Below are positions 17,630 through 26,368 of a stretch of 64,000 nt of DNA, piece by piece (position 1 is the first letter of the stretch; each line of letters begins with the position of its first letter). The stretch is from JBGSTR01 sp963707135 (GTDB lineage Bacteria > Pseudomonadota > Gammaproteobacteria > Chromatiales > Chromatiaceae), in NCBI GenBank assembly GCA_963707135.1, contig CAVPOY010000023.1, positions 1-64,000 of the forward strand. Reading direction: 5' to 3'. The translations under genes and the position numbers were made by a program. Under the pieces are notes generated by a model. The model was not told the origin of the DNA. It did no database searches and was given only the letters and a program-made list of their open reading frames with translations.

Positions 17630-18020
17630 GGGCGGGCAATCCGGCCACCCCGCACCTGGCAGATCAGACTAAGGTGGGCCAGCTCTTGGACGCCCGGAAT
17701 TCGGCTCGGGATCTGGCCCTGTCCTGGCACCTCGACTCCGGCGGTTCATCCAACCGAAAGCTGCCAAGAGGGCCTCCCGCTCAGCAATCAGGGCGCCACC
17801 GGCCGCCTCGGGGCCCTGATGGGGCTCGAGCGGATACGGCGGGCGGACGAGGCGTGTGTCGTTGCCACATCGCGGGCATCCCGTGGCGTGAGTCGAGTTA
17901 ACTCCGGCCGATCTGTCACAGAACGCCGTCATCGCGGCGTCACTCAATTTGAACTATCCTGTCAGCATTAGCTGGTAATATCCCAGTCGGAATAAGAAAA
18001 CTACCAGGGGACCCAAAGCC
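17630..18020. other. Intergenic region without a supported gene
   Basis: These 391 bp lie between the efflux operon and the PilZ gene. The stretch from about 17935 to 18000 is AT-rich (TTGAAC, then TAATAT) and probably holds the PilZ promoter, but the spacing of these boxes is too long for a confident call. No coding or RNA feature is seen in the rest. Confidence 0.4.
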
Positions 18021-18377
18021 ATGAGCCGTGAGCGGCGCCTTAGCACCCGACAACCGGCGGACATTGGGGTGCAGATTCGTTACCGCAGGCGCCGCTTCCT
18101 CGGCGCGCGCGGGCGCGATCTGTCCGTCCAGGGCATGTACCTGGAGGTCCGAAACCTGACCCTCCCCGCCGGGACACGGATCGAGCTCGAGTTTGAAGCC
18201 CTTGGCCGGCCTTGGCTGATTCCGGCGGTTGTCGTGCATTGCAACGGCTCAGGAATCGGCGTCATGTTCCAGGAGCCCCAGCCCGGCCTGTATCAGGGCA
18301 AGCCCGAGCCGGGAATATCGAGGCGTCGCTTAAGACCCGAGAGTGACCTGGTTCTGGGGCTTCTGGGCGGTCCCTGA
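18021..18377 (+). CDS. PilZ-domain protein (putative c-di-GMP receptor)
   Basis: A 118-residue single-domain protein. The c-di-GMP-binding pattern is present: arginines in RRLSTRQPADI near the N terminus and DLSVQGMYLE (D/NxSxxG) about 30 residues later, followed by the beta-barrel sequence ending IGVMFQEP. It probably senses cyclic di-GMP and acts on a motility, pilus or polysaccharide target that cannot be told from its neighbours. It stands alone, with 14 bp between its stop and that of the converging TRAP gene. Confidence 0.85.
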   Translation: MSRERRLSTRQPADIGVQIRYRRRRFLGARGRDLSVQGMYLEVRNLTLPAGTRIELEFEALGRPWLIPAVVVHCNGSGIGVMFQEPQPGLYQGKPEPGISRRRLRPESDLVLGLLGGP

Positions 18378-18391
18378 GCGCCAGGTTCCGG

Positions 18392-19762
18392 TCACTGATA
18401 GATGGCATCCGGCAGCCAGGTCGCCAGCGAGGGCCAGAGCGCCAGCACGCCAAGCATCGCGAGCTGTATCAGAATGAAAGGGAGCACACCGCGGTAGATC
18501 TGCACCGTCGTAACCTCCACCGGCGCCACGCCGCGCAGGTAAAAGAGCGAGAAACCGAACGGCGGCGTCAAAAATGACGTCTGCAGGTTTATCGCGATCA
18601 TCACCCCGAGCCAAACGGGGTCCAGGCCCATCGCCAACAGGACGGGGCCCACGATCGGGACCACCACGAATGTGATCTCGATGAAGTCGAGGATGAATCC
18701 AAGCAGAAACATCACCAGCATCACCAGCGCGACCGCGCTGACGGTGCCGCCGGGCAGGCCCGTGAGGAATCCCGTCACCAGCTCGTCACCGTCGAAGCCA
18801 CGGAACACCAGGGAGAAGATGGCCGCGCCGACGAAGATCAGGAAGACCATGCTGGTGACCACCATCGTCTGCCGGGCCACATCGCGCAGCATTGCCAAAT
18901 CGAGTCGTCGATTTGCAGCGGCCAGAGACAGGGCCCCGATCGCACCGACCGACGCGGCCTCGGTAGGGGTCGCAAGCCCCCCGAGGATCGAGCCCAGCAC
19001 GGCGACGATAAGCAACATAGGCGGAATCAGGACGGAGACAACGCGCCCGAAGAGTGCCTTGCCGCCGATCGGCCGCTCCTCAAGCGGAATCGCCGGCATC
19101 GACGCGGGCCGCAGCACCGCGGTGCCGATCAGATAGCCGATATAGAGGCCCACCAGCAGGAGTCCGGGAATCAGCGCGCCCACGAACAGGTCACCGACAG
19201 AGACCGTCTCCGGCGAGAACAGGCCCATGTCCAGCTGGGCCTGCTGGTAGGCCGAGGAAAGCACGTCGCCGAGGAGCACGAGAACAATAGAGGGCGGGAT
19301 AATCTGACCGAGGGTCCCCGAGGCGCAGATGGTGCCGGCCGCGAGGCTCGGGTCATAGTTGCGGCGCAACATCGTAGGCAGCGACAGCAAGCCCATGGTC
19401 ACGACCGTGGCCCCGACGATGCCGGTGCTGGCGGCCAACAGCATGCCAACCAGGGTTACCGAGATCCCCAATCCGCCGCGAAGCGGCCCGAACAGCATGG
19501 CCATGGTCTCGAGCAGAGACTCCGCGACCCGGGAGCGCTCCAGTGTCACCCCCATGAAGACGAACAGTGGTACCGCGATCAGCGTTTCGTTCGTCATGAC
19601 CCCGTAGAGTCGATTCGGCAGCGCTTCCAGGAAGGAGGGATCGAAAAGGCCGAGGTACTCGCCAACGAGGGCGAAGGCCAGCGCCGTGCCGCCCAGCGAC
19701 AGGGCGACCGGATAGCCGAGCAGTAGCGCCAGACCGACGCCCAGGAACAGCAGCAGCGGCAT
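18392..19762 (-). CDS. dctM: TRAP transporter large permease (DctM)
   Basis: A 456-residue membrane protein with about twelve hydrophobic segments. DctM signatures are present, such as AASTGIVGATVVTMGLL, the ASGTLGQIIPPSIVLVLLGD block, and the C-terminal PPFGFSLFYLRGV. It is the channel half of a sodium-driven TRAP carrier for organic acids. The ATG at 19762 is favoured: it lies 4 bp after the small-subunit stop with GAGG overlapping that stop. No periplasmic binding protein (DctP or TAXI) gene is adjacent, which is unusual. Confidence 0.9.
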   Translation of the reverse strand: MPLLLFLGVGLALLLGYPVALSLGGTALAFALVGEYLGLFDPSFLEALPNRLYGVMTNETLIAVPLFVFMGVTLERSRVAESLLETMAMLFGPLRGGLGISVTLVGMLLAASTGIVGATVVTMGLLSLPTMLRRNYDPSLAAGTICASGTLGQIIPPSIVLVLLGDVLSSAYQQAQLDMGLFSPETVSVGDLFVGALIPGLLLVGLYIGYLIGTAVLRPASMPAIPLEERPIGGKALFGRVVSVLIPPMLLIVAVLGSILGGLATPTEAASVGAIGALSLAAANRRLDLAMLRDVARQTMVVTSMVFLIFVGAAIFSLVFRGFDGDELVTGFLTGLPGGTVSAVALVMLVMFLLGFILDFIEITFVVVPIVGPVLLAMGLDPVWLGVMIAINLQTSFLTPPFGFSLFYLRGVAPVEVTTVQIYRGVLPFILIQLAMLGVLALWPSLATWLPDAIYQ

Positions 19763-19766
19763 CGCC

Positions 19767-20342
19767 TCAGCCACCGTCACCACCTCGGCCAGGCGCCGTG
19801 GGGGCCTCCACGGCCCCGACCAGATAGAGACCGTTGCGCGCGGCGACCGCAAGGCCCTGTGCGAACAAAAGGGCCGGCATGACCAGGATCAGTGACTTCA
19901 GGAGATAGACGGCCGGGATCCCGCCGGCCTCGCGGGACGCCTCCCGGAGGCGCCAGGACTCGACCACATAGTCCCAGCCGAGCCAGAAGATCAGCGCGCA
20001 GACCGGCACGAGCAGCAGCAGGGTACCGAGCAGATCGACCCAGGCGCGGCCGCGGGCGGACATCCGGTGATAGAAGATATCGACGCGCACATGACCGTCC
20101 CGGCCCAGCGCATAGGCAATGCCCAGCATGAAGAGCGCGGCGTGCATGTAGGTCACGGATTCCTGAAGCGCGATCCAGCCGGCGTCGAAGGCATACCGCA
20201 GAACGACGACCGCGAAGGTAACCAGCACCATCAGCACCGACAACCAGGCGACCGCCTCGCCGAGTCGGCGGATCAGGGCCTCGATGGCCTGCGCCAGGGT
20301 AACGAGTCGCGCGTGCGCCCGCGGGCCGGGGTCGGCACTCAT
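19767..20342 (-). CDS. dctQ: TRAP transporter small permease (DctQ)
   Basis: A 191-residue membrane protein with four hydrophobic helices. The family motif region contains ESVTYMHAALFMLGIAYAL followed by GHVRVDIFYHRMS. It pairs with the large permease encoded 4 bp downstream. The ATG at 20342 is used; an in-frame GTG two codons upstream is possible. The substrate is unknown. Confidence 0.87.
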   Translation of the reverse strand: MSADPGPRAHARLVTLAQAIEALIRRLGEAVAWLSVLMVLVTFAVVVLRYAFDAGWIALQESVTYMHAALFMLGIAYALGRDGHVRVDIFYHRMSARGRAWVDLLGTLLLLVPVCALIFWLGWDYVVESWRLREASREAGGIPAVYLLKSLILVMPALLFAQGLAVAARNGLYLVGAVEAPTAPGRGGDGG

Positions 20343-20454
20343 CGGCACCGCCCGCTCGATCGACTCCAGCGCAGGTGTCTGACGGCGAACGTCGCTCTAA
20401 CCCGCCCCGGAGAACCGGCCGACGAGCCGCTGCGGGATCGGGCAGGTGCCCGGG

Positions 20455-20802
20455 TCAATCCCAGCTGAACAACACCCATTGAGGGATGGACAGGTCGTTC
20501 GGGGCATCCTGTTGGACATCCATCAACCCGTCGCCGTCGAGATCCAGCAGATAGTAGGGCGGGCCGATCTGAGGCTGAATCCTGACCATGTACAGCCTGC
20601 CGCGGACGCGGTACTCGTAGATCACCTCGCCGCCCCTTTCCTCGATAGTGATCTCGGGCTCCACCGCCTCGCCGGTTACCGGCGAGGGCACGAGCGGCGG
20701 CGTCGGCAGCGAAGCGGCCCCGGTGCTCGCGGGCTCCTCTTCCTGGGCCCAGACACTGCCGGCCAGCAGCACGAGAAACGGCGCCAATAACATCTTTCTC
20801 AT
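20455..20802 (-). CDS. DUF2782 family exported protein
   Basis: A 115-residue protein with a signal peptide ending SVWAQ. The conserved DUF2782 block covers residues about 48-115 (TIEERGGEVIYEYRVRG, PPYYLLDLDGDGLMDV, IPQWVLFSWD). The family is found mainly in Gammaproteobacteria, usually near DNA-replication or repair genes; here it is divergent from rep. Function unknown. The ATG at 20802 is chosen because the signal peptide starts there. Confidence 0.82.
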   Translation of the reverse strand: MRKMLLAPFLVLLAGSVWAQEEEPASTGAASLPTPPLVPSPVTGEAVEPEITIEERGGEVIYEYRVRGRLYMVRIQPQIGPPYYLLDLDGDGLMDVQQDAPNDLSIPQWVLFSWD

Positions 20803-20962
20803 CGCGACCTCGCGACGCGCGGCATCAGAAGGCGTGCATGGTAGTACGAAATCCGGCCGATTGCTCGCCGGCCCGGCGTCCTGGAGCGCATCGCCGGTTA
20901 GAATCGCATCGGGCATAATGCCCGCCCCGCCCTCCTCACCCTGGCAAACCTGATCGGAAACC

Positions 20963-22972
20963 ATGAAAGGACTGAACCACCGGCAGCTCGAGGCCGTGCG
21001 CTACACCGCGGGACCCGTGCTGGTGCTGGCCGGGGCGGGGTCGGGCAAGACGGGGGTCATCACCCGGAAAATCGCGCATCTGATCGGGACTCTCGGAATA
21101 CGCCCTCGCCACATCTGCGCCGTCACGTTCACCAACAAGGCCGCGCGCGAGATGCGCGAGCGCGTGTCCCGCCAGCTGAAGGGCGTCGACACCCGCGGAC
21201 TGCGCATCTCGACCTTCCATACCCTCGGACTCAACATTCTGCGGCAGGATCCGGAGCGGGCCGGATTGCGGACCGGTTTTTCGCTGCTCGACGCCCAGGA
21301 TTCGGAATCCCTGATCAGGGAGCACCTGCGCGGTAGGCTCGGTGCCGATGCGCTTGGCTCGGCCGGCGTGCTGCAACGGATTTCGCGTTGGAAGAACGAC
21401 CTCGTCGACCCGGAGCAGGCCTATCGAGGTGCCGAGGACGGCTTCGACTCCGACCTCGCCGCGCTTTACGCCGACTACGAACGCAGCCTTCGGGCCTACA
21501 ACGCCGTCGACTTCGACGACCTGATCGCCGTCCCGGTGCGCGTGTTGCGGACAGAGCGAGAGGCGCTGGAACAATGGCAGGCCCGTGTCCGCTACCTGCT
21601 GGTGGACGAGTACCAGGACACCAACGGCGCCCAGTACGAGCTGGTTCGGTGTCTCACCGGGCCCCGAGGGGCGTTCACCGTGGTCGGCGACGACGACCAG
21701 TCCATCTACGCCTGGCGCGGCGCGCGGCCCGAAAATCTCGCGCGACTCAAGCAGGACTATCCGACCCTGAAGGTCATCATGCTGGAGCAGAACTACCGCT
21801 CCAGCGCGCGCATCCTTCGGCTCGCCAACGCGCTGATTGCTCAAAACGCCCATGAGTTCAACAAGCGTCTGTGGAGTGAGCTCGGTCCCGGCGACACGCC
21901 ACGCGTGATCCCCTGCCGCGACGAGACCCACGAGGCCGAGCGGGTGGTCTCGGAAATACTTCACCAGCGATTCACCGGAGCATCGGGTTTCGGCGACATC
22001 GCGATCCTGTACCGAGGCAACCACCAGGCGCGTCCGTTCGAGAAGGCGTTGCGCGAGCACCGGGTCCCCTATTTCCTTAGCGGCGGCGACTCCTTTTTCG
22101 CGCGCGCCGAGGTCAAGGACACCATGGCCTACCTGCGCCTGCTCGCCAATCCCGAGGATGACGCGGCCTTCCTGCGCATCGTCAACACGCCGCGGCGCGA
22201 GATCGGACCCGGCACCCTGGAGCAGCTGGCTAGCTACGCCCGCTCCCGGCCAATCGGTCTTTACGCTGCCTGCGCGGAGCTGGGGTTGGCACAGCACCTC
22301 GGAGAGCGCCAGCGGGAGAGACTCGTCAAATTCGCGGACCTGATCGGCGCCTTCAGACGACGCGCCCAGGACGAAGAACCGGTCGCGGCGGTCCGCGCGC
22401 TGATCGACACCCTCGACTACGCGGGCTGGCTCCGTGAGAGCGCGTCGACCCAGCAGGTGGCGGACCGGCGCATGGAGAATGTCGCCGACCTGCTCGACTG
22501 GCTCGATGAGCTGGGCAAGGGCGAGCTCGAAGGGAAGACACTGGCGGAGATGGTCCGTCATCTGACCCTGATGGACGTGCTCGAGCGCCAGGATGAGGCC
22601 GCCGGCGGGGACCGCGTCCATTTGATGACCCTGCACGCGGCCAAGGGCCTCGAGTTCCCGTGCGTCTTTCTGGTCGGTATGGAGGAGGAGCTGCTTCCCC
22701 ATCGGGCCAGCATCGAAGCCGATACCATCGAGGAGGAAAGGCGCCTCGCCTACGTAGGGATCACCCGCGCCCGCCGAACCCTCACGTTCACGTTCGCCGC
22801 GCGACGAAAACGCTACGGTGGACTCACCCAGAGTGAGCCCAGCCGATTCCTCGCGGAGCTTCCGGACGACGGGCTGGAATGGTCGAATGGGCGTGAACGC
22901 GACCCGGAAGAGGGCAAGGCGCGCGGCACCGCGCACCTTGCGAGTCTTCGGGCAATCCTGGACGGGGGGTAG
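20963..22972 (+). CDS. rep: ATP-dependent DNA helicase Rep
   Basis: A 669-residue superfamily 1A helicase. Walker A AGAGSGKT is at residues 23-30, motif Ia is in AVTFTNKAAREMR, motif II is VDEYQDTN, motif III is GDDDQSIYAWRGA, motif IV is LEQNYRS, motif V is LMTLHAAKGLEF and motif VI is YVGITRAR. Length and opening (LNHRQLEAVRY) match Rep rather than the longer UvrD. Rep moves 3' to 5' on single-stranded DNA and clears proteins ahead of replication forks. Monocistronic; converges on the cytochrome c5 gene. Confidence 0.95.
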   Translation: MKGLNHRQLEAVRYTAGPVLVLAGAGSGKTGVITRKIAHLIGTLGIRPRHICAVTFTNKAAREMRERVSRQLKGVDTRGLRISTFHTLGLNILRQDPERAGLRTGFSLLDAQDSESLIREHLRGRLGADALGSAGVLQRISRWKNDLVDPEQAYRGAEDGFDSDLAALYADYERSLRAYNAVDFDDLIAVPVRVLRTEREALEQWQARVRYLLVDEYQDTNGAQYELVRCLTGPRGAFTVVGDDDQSIYAWRGARPENLARLKQDYPTLKVIMLEQNYRSSARILRLANALIAQNAHEFNKRLWSELGPGDTPRVIPCRDETHEAERVVSEILHQRFTGASGFGDIAILYRGNHQARPFEKALREHRVPYFLSGGDSFFARAEVKDTMAYLRLLANPEDDAAFLRIVNTPRREIGPGTLEQLASYARSRPIGLYAACAELGLAQHLGERQRERLVKFADLIGAFRRRAQDEEPVAAVRALIDTLDYAGWLRESASTQQVADRRMENVADLLDWLDELGKGELEGKTLAEMVRHLTLMDVLERQDEAAGGDRVHLMTLHAAKGLEFPCVFLVGMEEELLPHRASIEADTIEEERRLAYVGITRARRTLTFTFAARRKRYGGLTQSEPSRFLAELPDDGLEWSNGRERDPEEGKARGTAHLASLRAILDGG

Positions 22973-23019
22973 CGCCCCAGGGCCCGCGACCGTCTCAGCG
23001 GGTTGACACCCTGGGCGAG

Positions 23020-23033
23020 CCGCGGATCCGCGG
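23020..23033. other. 14-bp perfect palindrome between convergent genes
   Basis: CCGCGGATCCGCGG lies in the 77-bp gap between the rep and cytochrome c5 stop codons. It could form a small hairpin helping termination in both directions; there is no T-tract, so this is tentative. Confidence 0.25.
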
Positions 23034-23049
23034 AATGATCGGCTTGGGG

Positions 23050-23532
23050 CTACTGGACCTTGGAGACCATGTACTCGATCGCGGCCCTGAGGTCGTCGTC
23101 CGAGCAGTCGGTGCAGGTGCCGCGCGGCGGCATGGCGCCCTTGCCATTGAGCGCCGTGTTCATCAGGGCGTCCATGCCCTGATCGATGCGAGGCTGCCAG
23201 GCGTCCTTGTTACCGATTAGCGGCGCACCGGCCGCGCCGCTGGCATGACACGCCTGACAGAACCGGTTATAGACCGCAGCCCCGGGGTCGCTATCCGCGG
23301 CGGCTGTCTGCGCACCGCTGGCGGTGGGTGCCGCCGCGGCGGCTACGGCCGCTGGATCGGTGTTGGCCTTACCGATCGGCGCCAGCCGCTCCGCAACGGC
23401 CTCGGGCGAATCTGTGCCAGCGACGCCGGCGAAACGTCCAGCCGTCAAGACATAGACCAGGGCCACCAAGAGGACGACGCCGATTAGGACGGAAACGGAC
23501 ATGCCAAATTCGCTGCTCGTGTGATGGCTCAC
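23050..23532 (-). CDS. Cytochrome c5-type monoheme cytochrome
   Basis: A 160-residue membrane-anchored cytochrome c. One N-terminal transmembrane helix (about 11-32), an Ala/Pro-rich linker, then the heme domain with CQACH. The second cysteine pair, CTDCSDD near the C terminus, is the disulfide typical of class c5. The GTG start at 23532 gives the usual opening SHHTSSEFG, with AGGGG 8-12 bases upstream; a longer frame upstream looks non-coding. It probably carries electrons to terminal oxidases. Confidence 0.85.
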   Translation of the reverse strand: MSHHTSSEFGMSVSVLIGVVLLVALVYVLTAGRFAGVAGTDSPEAVAERLAPIGKANTDPAAVAAAAAPTASGAQTAAADSDPGAAVYNRFCQACHASGAAGAPLIGNKDAWQPRIDQGMDALMNTALNGKGAMPPRGTCTDCSDDDLRAAIEYMVSKVQ

Positions 23533-23878
23533 TCTCGGGACCCCTGTGATTCGGTTGCGGCGCGGGTGTTCCGGAATCTGAGTTTGGACACGCGCCTCAT
23601 CAGATTCCGGTAATTTGCCGATTATATCGACCGGGCACCGGCAAAATCCATCGGGGATTCCGCTGCCCGCAGGCAACCGCGGACGCGGCCGTGGACGCCG
23701 AGCGGCGGGAGCAGTATTCTTGCCCGGTCGCTGGGTCTTCCACCTGCTTGGGGTCTACCGACACGGGCTCAATAGCTCCGCCGCGGGCTGCCGAACCCGT
23801 CAAGCGGCAGCGAGAAGCCACGCCCCGGTTCGCCGGAGATACGGTAAAACCCGGGAGCCATCGCGGTCCCGCACCAAT

Positions 23879-23955
23879 GCGCCTGTAGCTCAGCTGGATA
23901 GAGTACCGCCCTCCGAAGGCGGGGGTCACAGGTTCAAGTCCTGTCAGGCGCGCCA
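23879..23955 (+). tRNA. tRNA-Arg (anticodon CCG)
   Basis: A 77-nt cloverleaf: acceptor stem GCGCCTG/CAGGCGC, D-arm GCTC...GAGT, anticodon stem CCGCC/GGCGG with loop CTCCGAA (anticodon CCG), T-arm ACAGG-TTCAAGT-CCTGT, discriminator G and an encoded CCA end. A transposable element begins about 60 bp downstream, and remnants of mobile and defence genes follow, so its 3' side has been an insertion site. Confidence 0.95.
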
Positions 23956-24020
23956 ATATTCTCGAGTCGTTAGCCGCTTTATTGGCCGATTTTTCCCACA
24001 GTAAATTTCAGATAAGTGCA

Positions 24021-25445
24021 GGGTAAGGATCGAGAGAAAAACAAGTAATACATACGCTCAGCTAATGCCGCGCGCATCGATGACGTAGTTCCAATGACCG
24101 AGGACGTCGTCATGGCGAATGAATGTGTCCTTGATGTCGCGGAAGGTCTCGGAGCATTTGCGGCCGATGTCATAGACCTTGTCGAGGAGGCGAGCCTTGA
24201 CATGCAAGCCGGTTTCAGTGCGGGTCCGTTGAACTGCCTTTAGAGCAGTTTCGGGCGAATCGAGGACGATGCCGCGCAGCGCTCGCTCGACGTGGCTGAA
24301 CAGGCGGTGCTCAATGGGATGCCACTTGGAGGTATAGGGTGGGTAGTGGGCGATGCGCAAGGGCAGCCCGAGGCGCGCGCTCAGTGCCACGAGATCCTCC
24401 TTGAAGCGCAGCGAGCGGGCGGCGTTGGCGCCGCCGGAATCGAACGTGAGGACGATTTCCGTGGCATTGGCGTAGCGGGCTTGTCGGTCCTCCTCCCAGG
24501 CCAGGGCGATGGCATCGCACACGAAGGCGCTGGTCTCGCGGGAAGTGCCCAAGGTCATGAAGCCGACATTGTCGAAGTAGTCGTAGATCCCGTGCGGCAC
24601 CAGCAGGCCCTGGGCGAGGTGGCGAAAGTCATGGTCGTAGACGCCTTGCACCGCCGTGCTGTAGCACTGACCGGGACGATGCAACCAGCCGAGCAGCTCC
24701 TTTTTCTTGGTGTCGACGCAGAGCACAGGATTGCCCTGGGCCTGTGCATGGCGGCGCAACGCGTCGATGTGGCGGAACTGCTGGTCGCGCTGTTGCGGAT
24801 CGACCTGACCGGTGATGAGCTCCTTGCGCAGGGAGCGGCGGCGATAACCGGCCCGCTCCAAGAGCTTGGCAGCGGTGTGGCGTCCGACCTCGAAGCCACG
24901 CCGCAACAGCTCACCGGCCAATTGCATCGGCTTGAGATCGGTCCACACAACGCTCGGGTCCGTGGGGCTGCCGGCGCTGTGCGCCTCGAGGATGGCCTCG
25001 AAGGCCTGCTCCAGACCCGCTTGGCGCTGGGTCACCTTCGGTCGCCCGCCGCCACGGCGGCGGATGCGCTTGGCGTCGCCGCTGGGCCGCTGGGGCGGCG
25101 AGCCGCCGTCTTCGCCCATCGCCTCCAACTCGCGAATGCCAGTGTAGATCGTGCGTCGGCTCATGCCCAGCACCTCCGCCACATAGGTGATCCCGCCGCG
25201 ACCAATCTTCAGCGCCTCGACCGCCGCGTAGCGGCGCCGGTGATCCTCGGGTAAGGACGTGCAATACAACCGCATGAACTCTTCGTGCTCGTGACCGTAA
25301 CCGGGAAACTCGCTCATCAGACCACCCATACCATCCAGTGTGTGGTGGCGATACTCTCACTCGGAGCGAGTCAGCTCAATATGTTGGCGTACACTTGTAA
25401 CCTTTCCTACTAGAAAGACTGAGTAACTTGTTAGTGAACCGTTCC
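24021..25445 (-). mobile_element. ISAzo13-type insertion sequence (ends provisional)
   Basis: The element carries one DDE transposase gene. The 8-mer TAAGTGCA occurs at 24013-24020 and again at 25446-25453, flanking this interval as a possible target duplication. Reading inward, both ends start GG and share ACAAGT(A/T)A (24041-24046; complement of 25426-25431), an imperfect inverted repeat. Eight bases would be long for this family, so the boundaries and duplication are tentative. It sits between tRNA-Arg and an IS5-type remnant. Confidence 0.6.
24058..25329 (-). CDS. ISAzo13-like DDE transposase
   Basis: A 423-residue, apparently intact transposase. Residues about 35-75 form a helix-turn-helix (YVAEVLGMSRRTIYTGIREL), followed by a basic stretch RIRRRGGGRPK. 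The catalytic core has Asp in CVDTKKKELLG, Asp in LTFDSGGANA and Glu in KWHPIEHRLFSH, matching the family's DDE spacing. An internal ATG at 25317 with GGTGG upstream is an equally good start. No frameshift or stop is seen, so the element may still be active. Confidence 0.9.
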   Translation of the reverse strand: MGGLMSEFPGYGHEHEEFMRLYCTSLPEDHRRRYAAVEALKIGRGGITYVAEVLGMSRRTIYTGIRELEAMGEDGGSPPQRPSGDAKRIRRRGGGRPKVTQRQAGLEQAFEAILEAHSAGSPTDPSVVWTDLKPMQLAGELLRRGFEVGRHTAAKLLERAGYRRRSLRKELITGQVDPQQRDQQFRHIDALRRHAQAQGNPVLCVDTKKKELLGWLHRPGQCYSTAVQGVYDHDFRHLAQGLLVPHGIYDYFDNVGFMTLGTSRETSAFVCDAIALAWEEDRQARYANATEIVLTFDSGGANAARSLRFKEDLVALSARLGLPLRIAHYPPYTSKWHPIEHRLFSHVERALRGIVLDSPETALKAVQRTRTETGLHVKARLLDKVYDIGRKCSETFRDIKDTFIRHDDVLGHWNYVIDARGIS

Positions 25446-25582
25446 TAAGTGCAACGGGGTAACCCCATCTCCCGAAGAAAGCGCTCGCGCCGCGTCAACT
25501 TCTTCTTGCTCGCAAACTCGGCTTGGGTGAACGAAAACTGCTTCATCGGGTTCGTCGGCACTAGCGGTGGCTTGCTAAGCAT
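25445..25582 (-). pseudogene. Remnant: N-terminal end of an IS5-type transposase
   Basis: A 45-codon reading on the minus strand contains MKQFSFTQAEFASKKKLTRR followed by ERFLREM, which is the characteristic start of IS5-family transposases (KQxxFxxAEYxxKxKxTRRExFLxEM). Similarity stops abruptly after REM. The rest of the roughly 320-residue protein is missing, and the ISAzo13-type element begins at or near the break. Confidence 0.65.
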
Positions 25583-25791
25583 TTCAAAACTCAGGCCCCA
25601 TTGATAGTGATGACTTGATCAGTGTCTCCCTAGCGAAGCGCAATCTGATCGAACCCCAGTATGGCATTCAATCGGGGTCCCGACTGGATATCGCCCCCAT
25701 GTTGCACTCAAGCGCCTGACTCGGGAGAAGTTTTATCACTTTTTGTCAGCGCAATGTCGTCCCCCCGTCTAACCACGAAAAGAGGTCACTC

Positions 25792-26280
25792 CCCGACCTG
25801 ACCCTGGATGCCGACAGCTTCGCCCGGCCGGACTCTCCCCTGCGGCATGTGTTAACCACCGAGAACGAGACCAATCTCCTGGCATTTACAACCGTTTCAG
25901 CCGGCATGTTGATACTCGGCGTTGGTTACGGCTGGGATGCCCTGGCGCGCTCCGACTGGCTCGGACGCTGCACGATCCACTACTGGGGTGAAATCGACAC
26001 CCATGGTTTCGCCGTCCTCGAGCAGCTTCGGAGCCGGCTCGAGCGGGTCGAGTCGTTCCTGATGGACCGCGACACGCTGCTGGTCCATGAGGCCCTACGG
26101 GGAGACGACACCGACCAAGTCGTTCACGACCTGCCCAGGTGAACCGAACCGGAACGGGCGTTATTCGACGAGCTAAGGGACAACCCTATCCGCAAGGGCC
26201 GGCGGCTGGAGCAGGAGCGGGTGGGATTCCAGTGGGTAACGCAAGCGCTCGAGGACATTGCCGGCGGCGGGGCGGCGTGA
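25792..26280 (+). pseudogene. Decayed C-terminal fragment of Wadjet protein JetD (DUF2220)
   Basis: In one frame the sequence reads PDLTLDADSFARPD, then TTENETNLLAF, GVGYGWDALA, IHYWGEIDTHGFAVLEQL and VESFLMDRDTLL. It continues past an in-frame TGA at 26140-26142 into TEPERALFDELRDNP and RRLEQERVGFQWVTQAL. These match the Toprim-like C-terminal half of JetD, the nuclease/topoisomerase subunit of the Wadjet anti-plasmid system. Only about 163 of some 390 codons remain, the N-terminal half is gone, and jetA, jetB and jetC are absent. The stop and truncation make it a pseudogene. Confidence 0.75.
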
Positions 26281-26284
26281 CCCC

Positions 26285-26312
26285 ACGGCGGGCCGGATCA
26301 ACCGCCCGCCGT
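26285..26312. terminator. 9-bp GC-rich hairpin after the jetD remnant
   Basis: ACGGCGGGC (26285-26293) pairs with GCCCGCCGT (26304-26312) across a 10-nt loop, 5 bp after the remnant's stop codon and between it and a converging gene. There is no T-tract, so it may be a leftover terminator or a structural hairpin. Confidence 0.4.
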
Positions 26313-26368
26313 CCATCGAGTGCGCTGCCGGCGGCGACGCCGGCTGCTTTCGAATCCGCGTCGGGGCC

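Noticed and set aside
20936..22936. 666-residue open frame antisense to rep
   Set aside because: Shadow of the helicase gene; all SF1 motifs are on the plus strand.
23600..23956. 118-residue minus-strand frame opening MARLTGLEPVTPAFGG
   Set aside because: This is the well-known false protein produced by the antisense of tRNA-Arg; the tRNA structure is complete on the plus strand.
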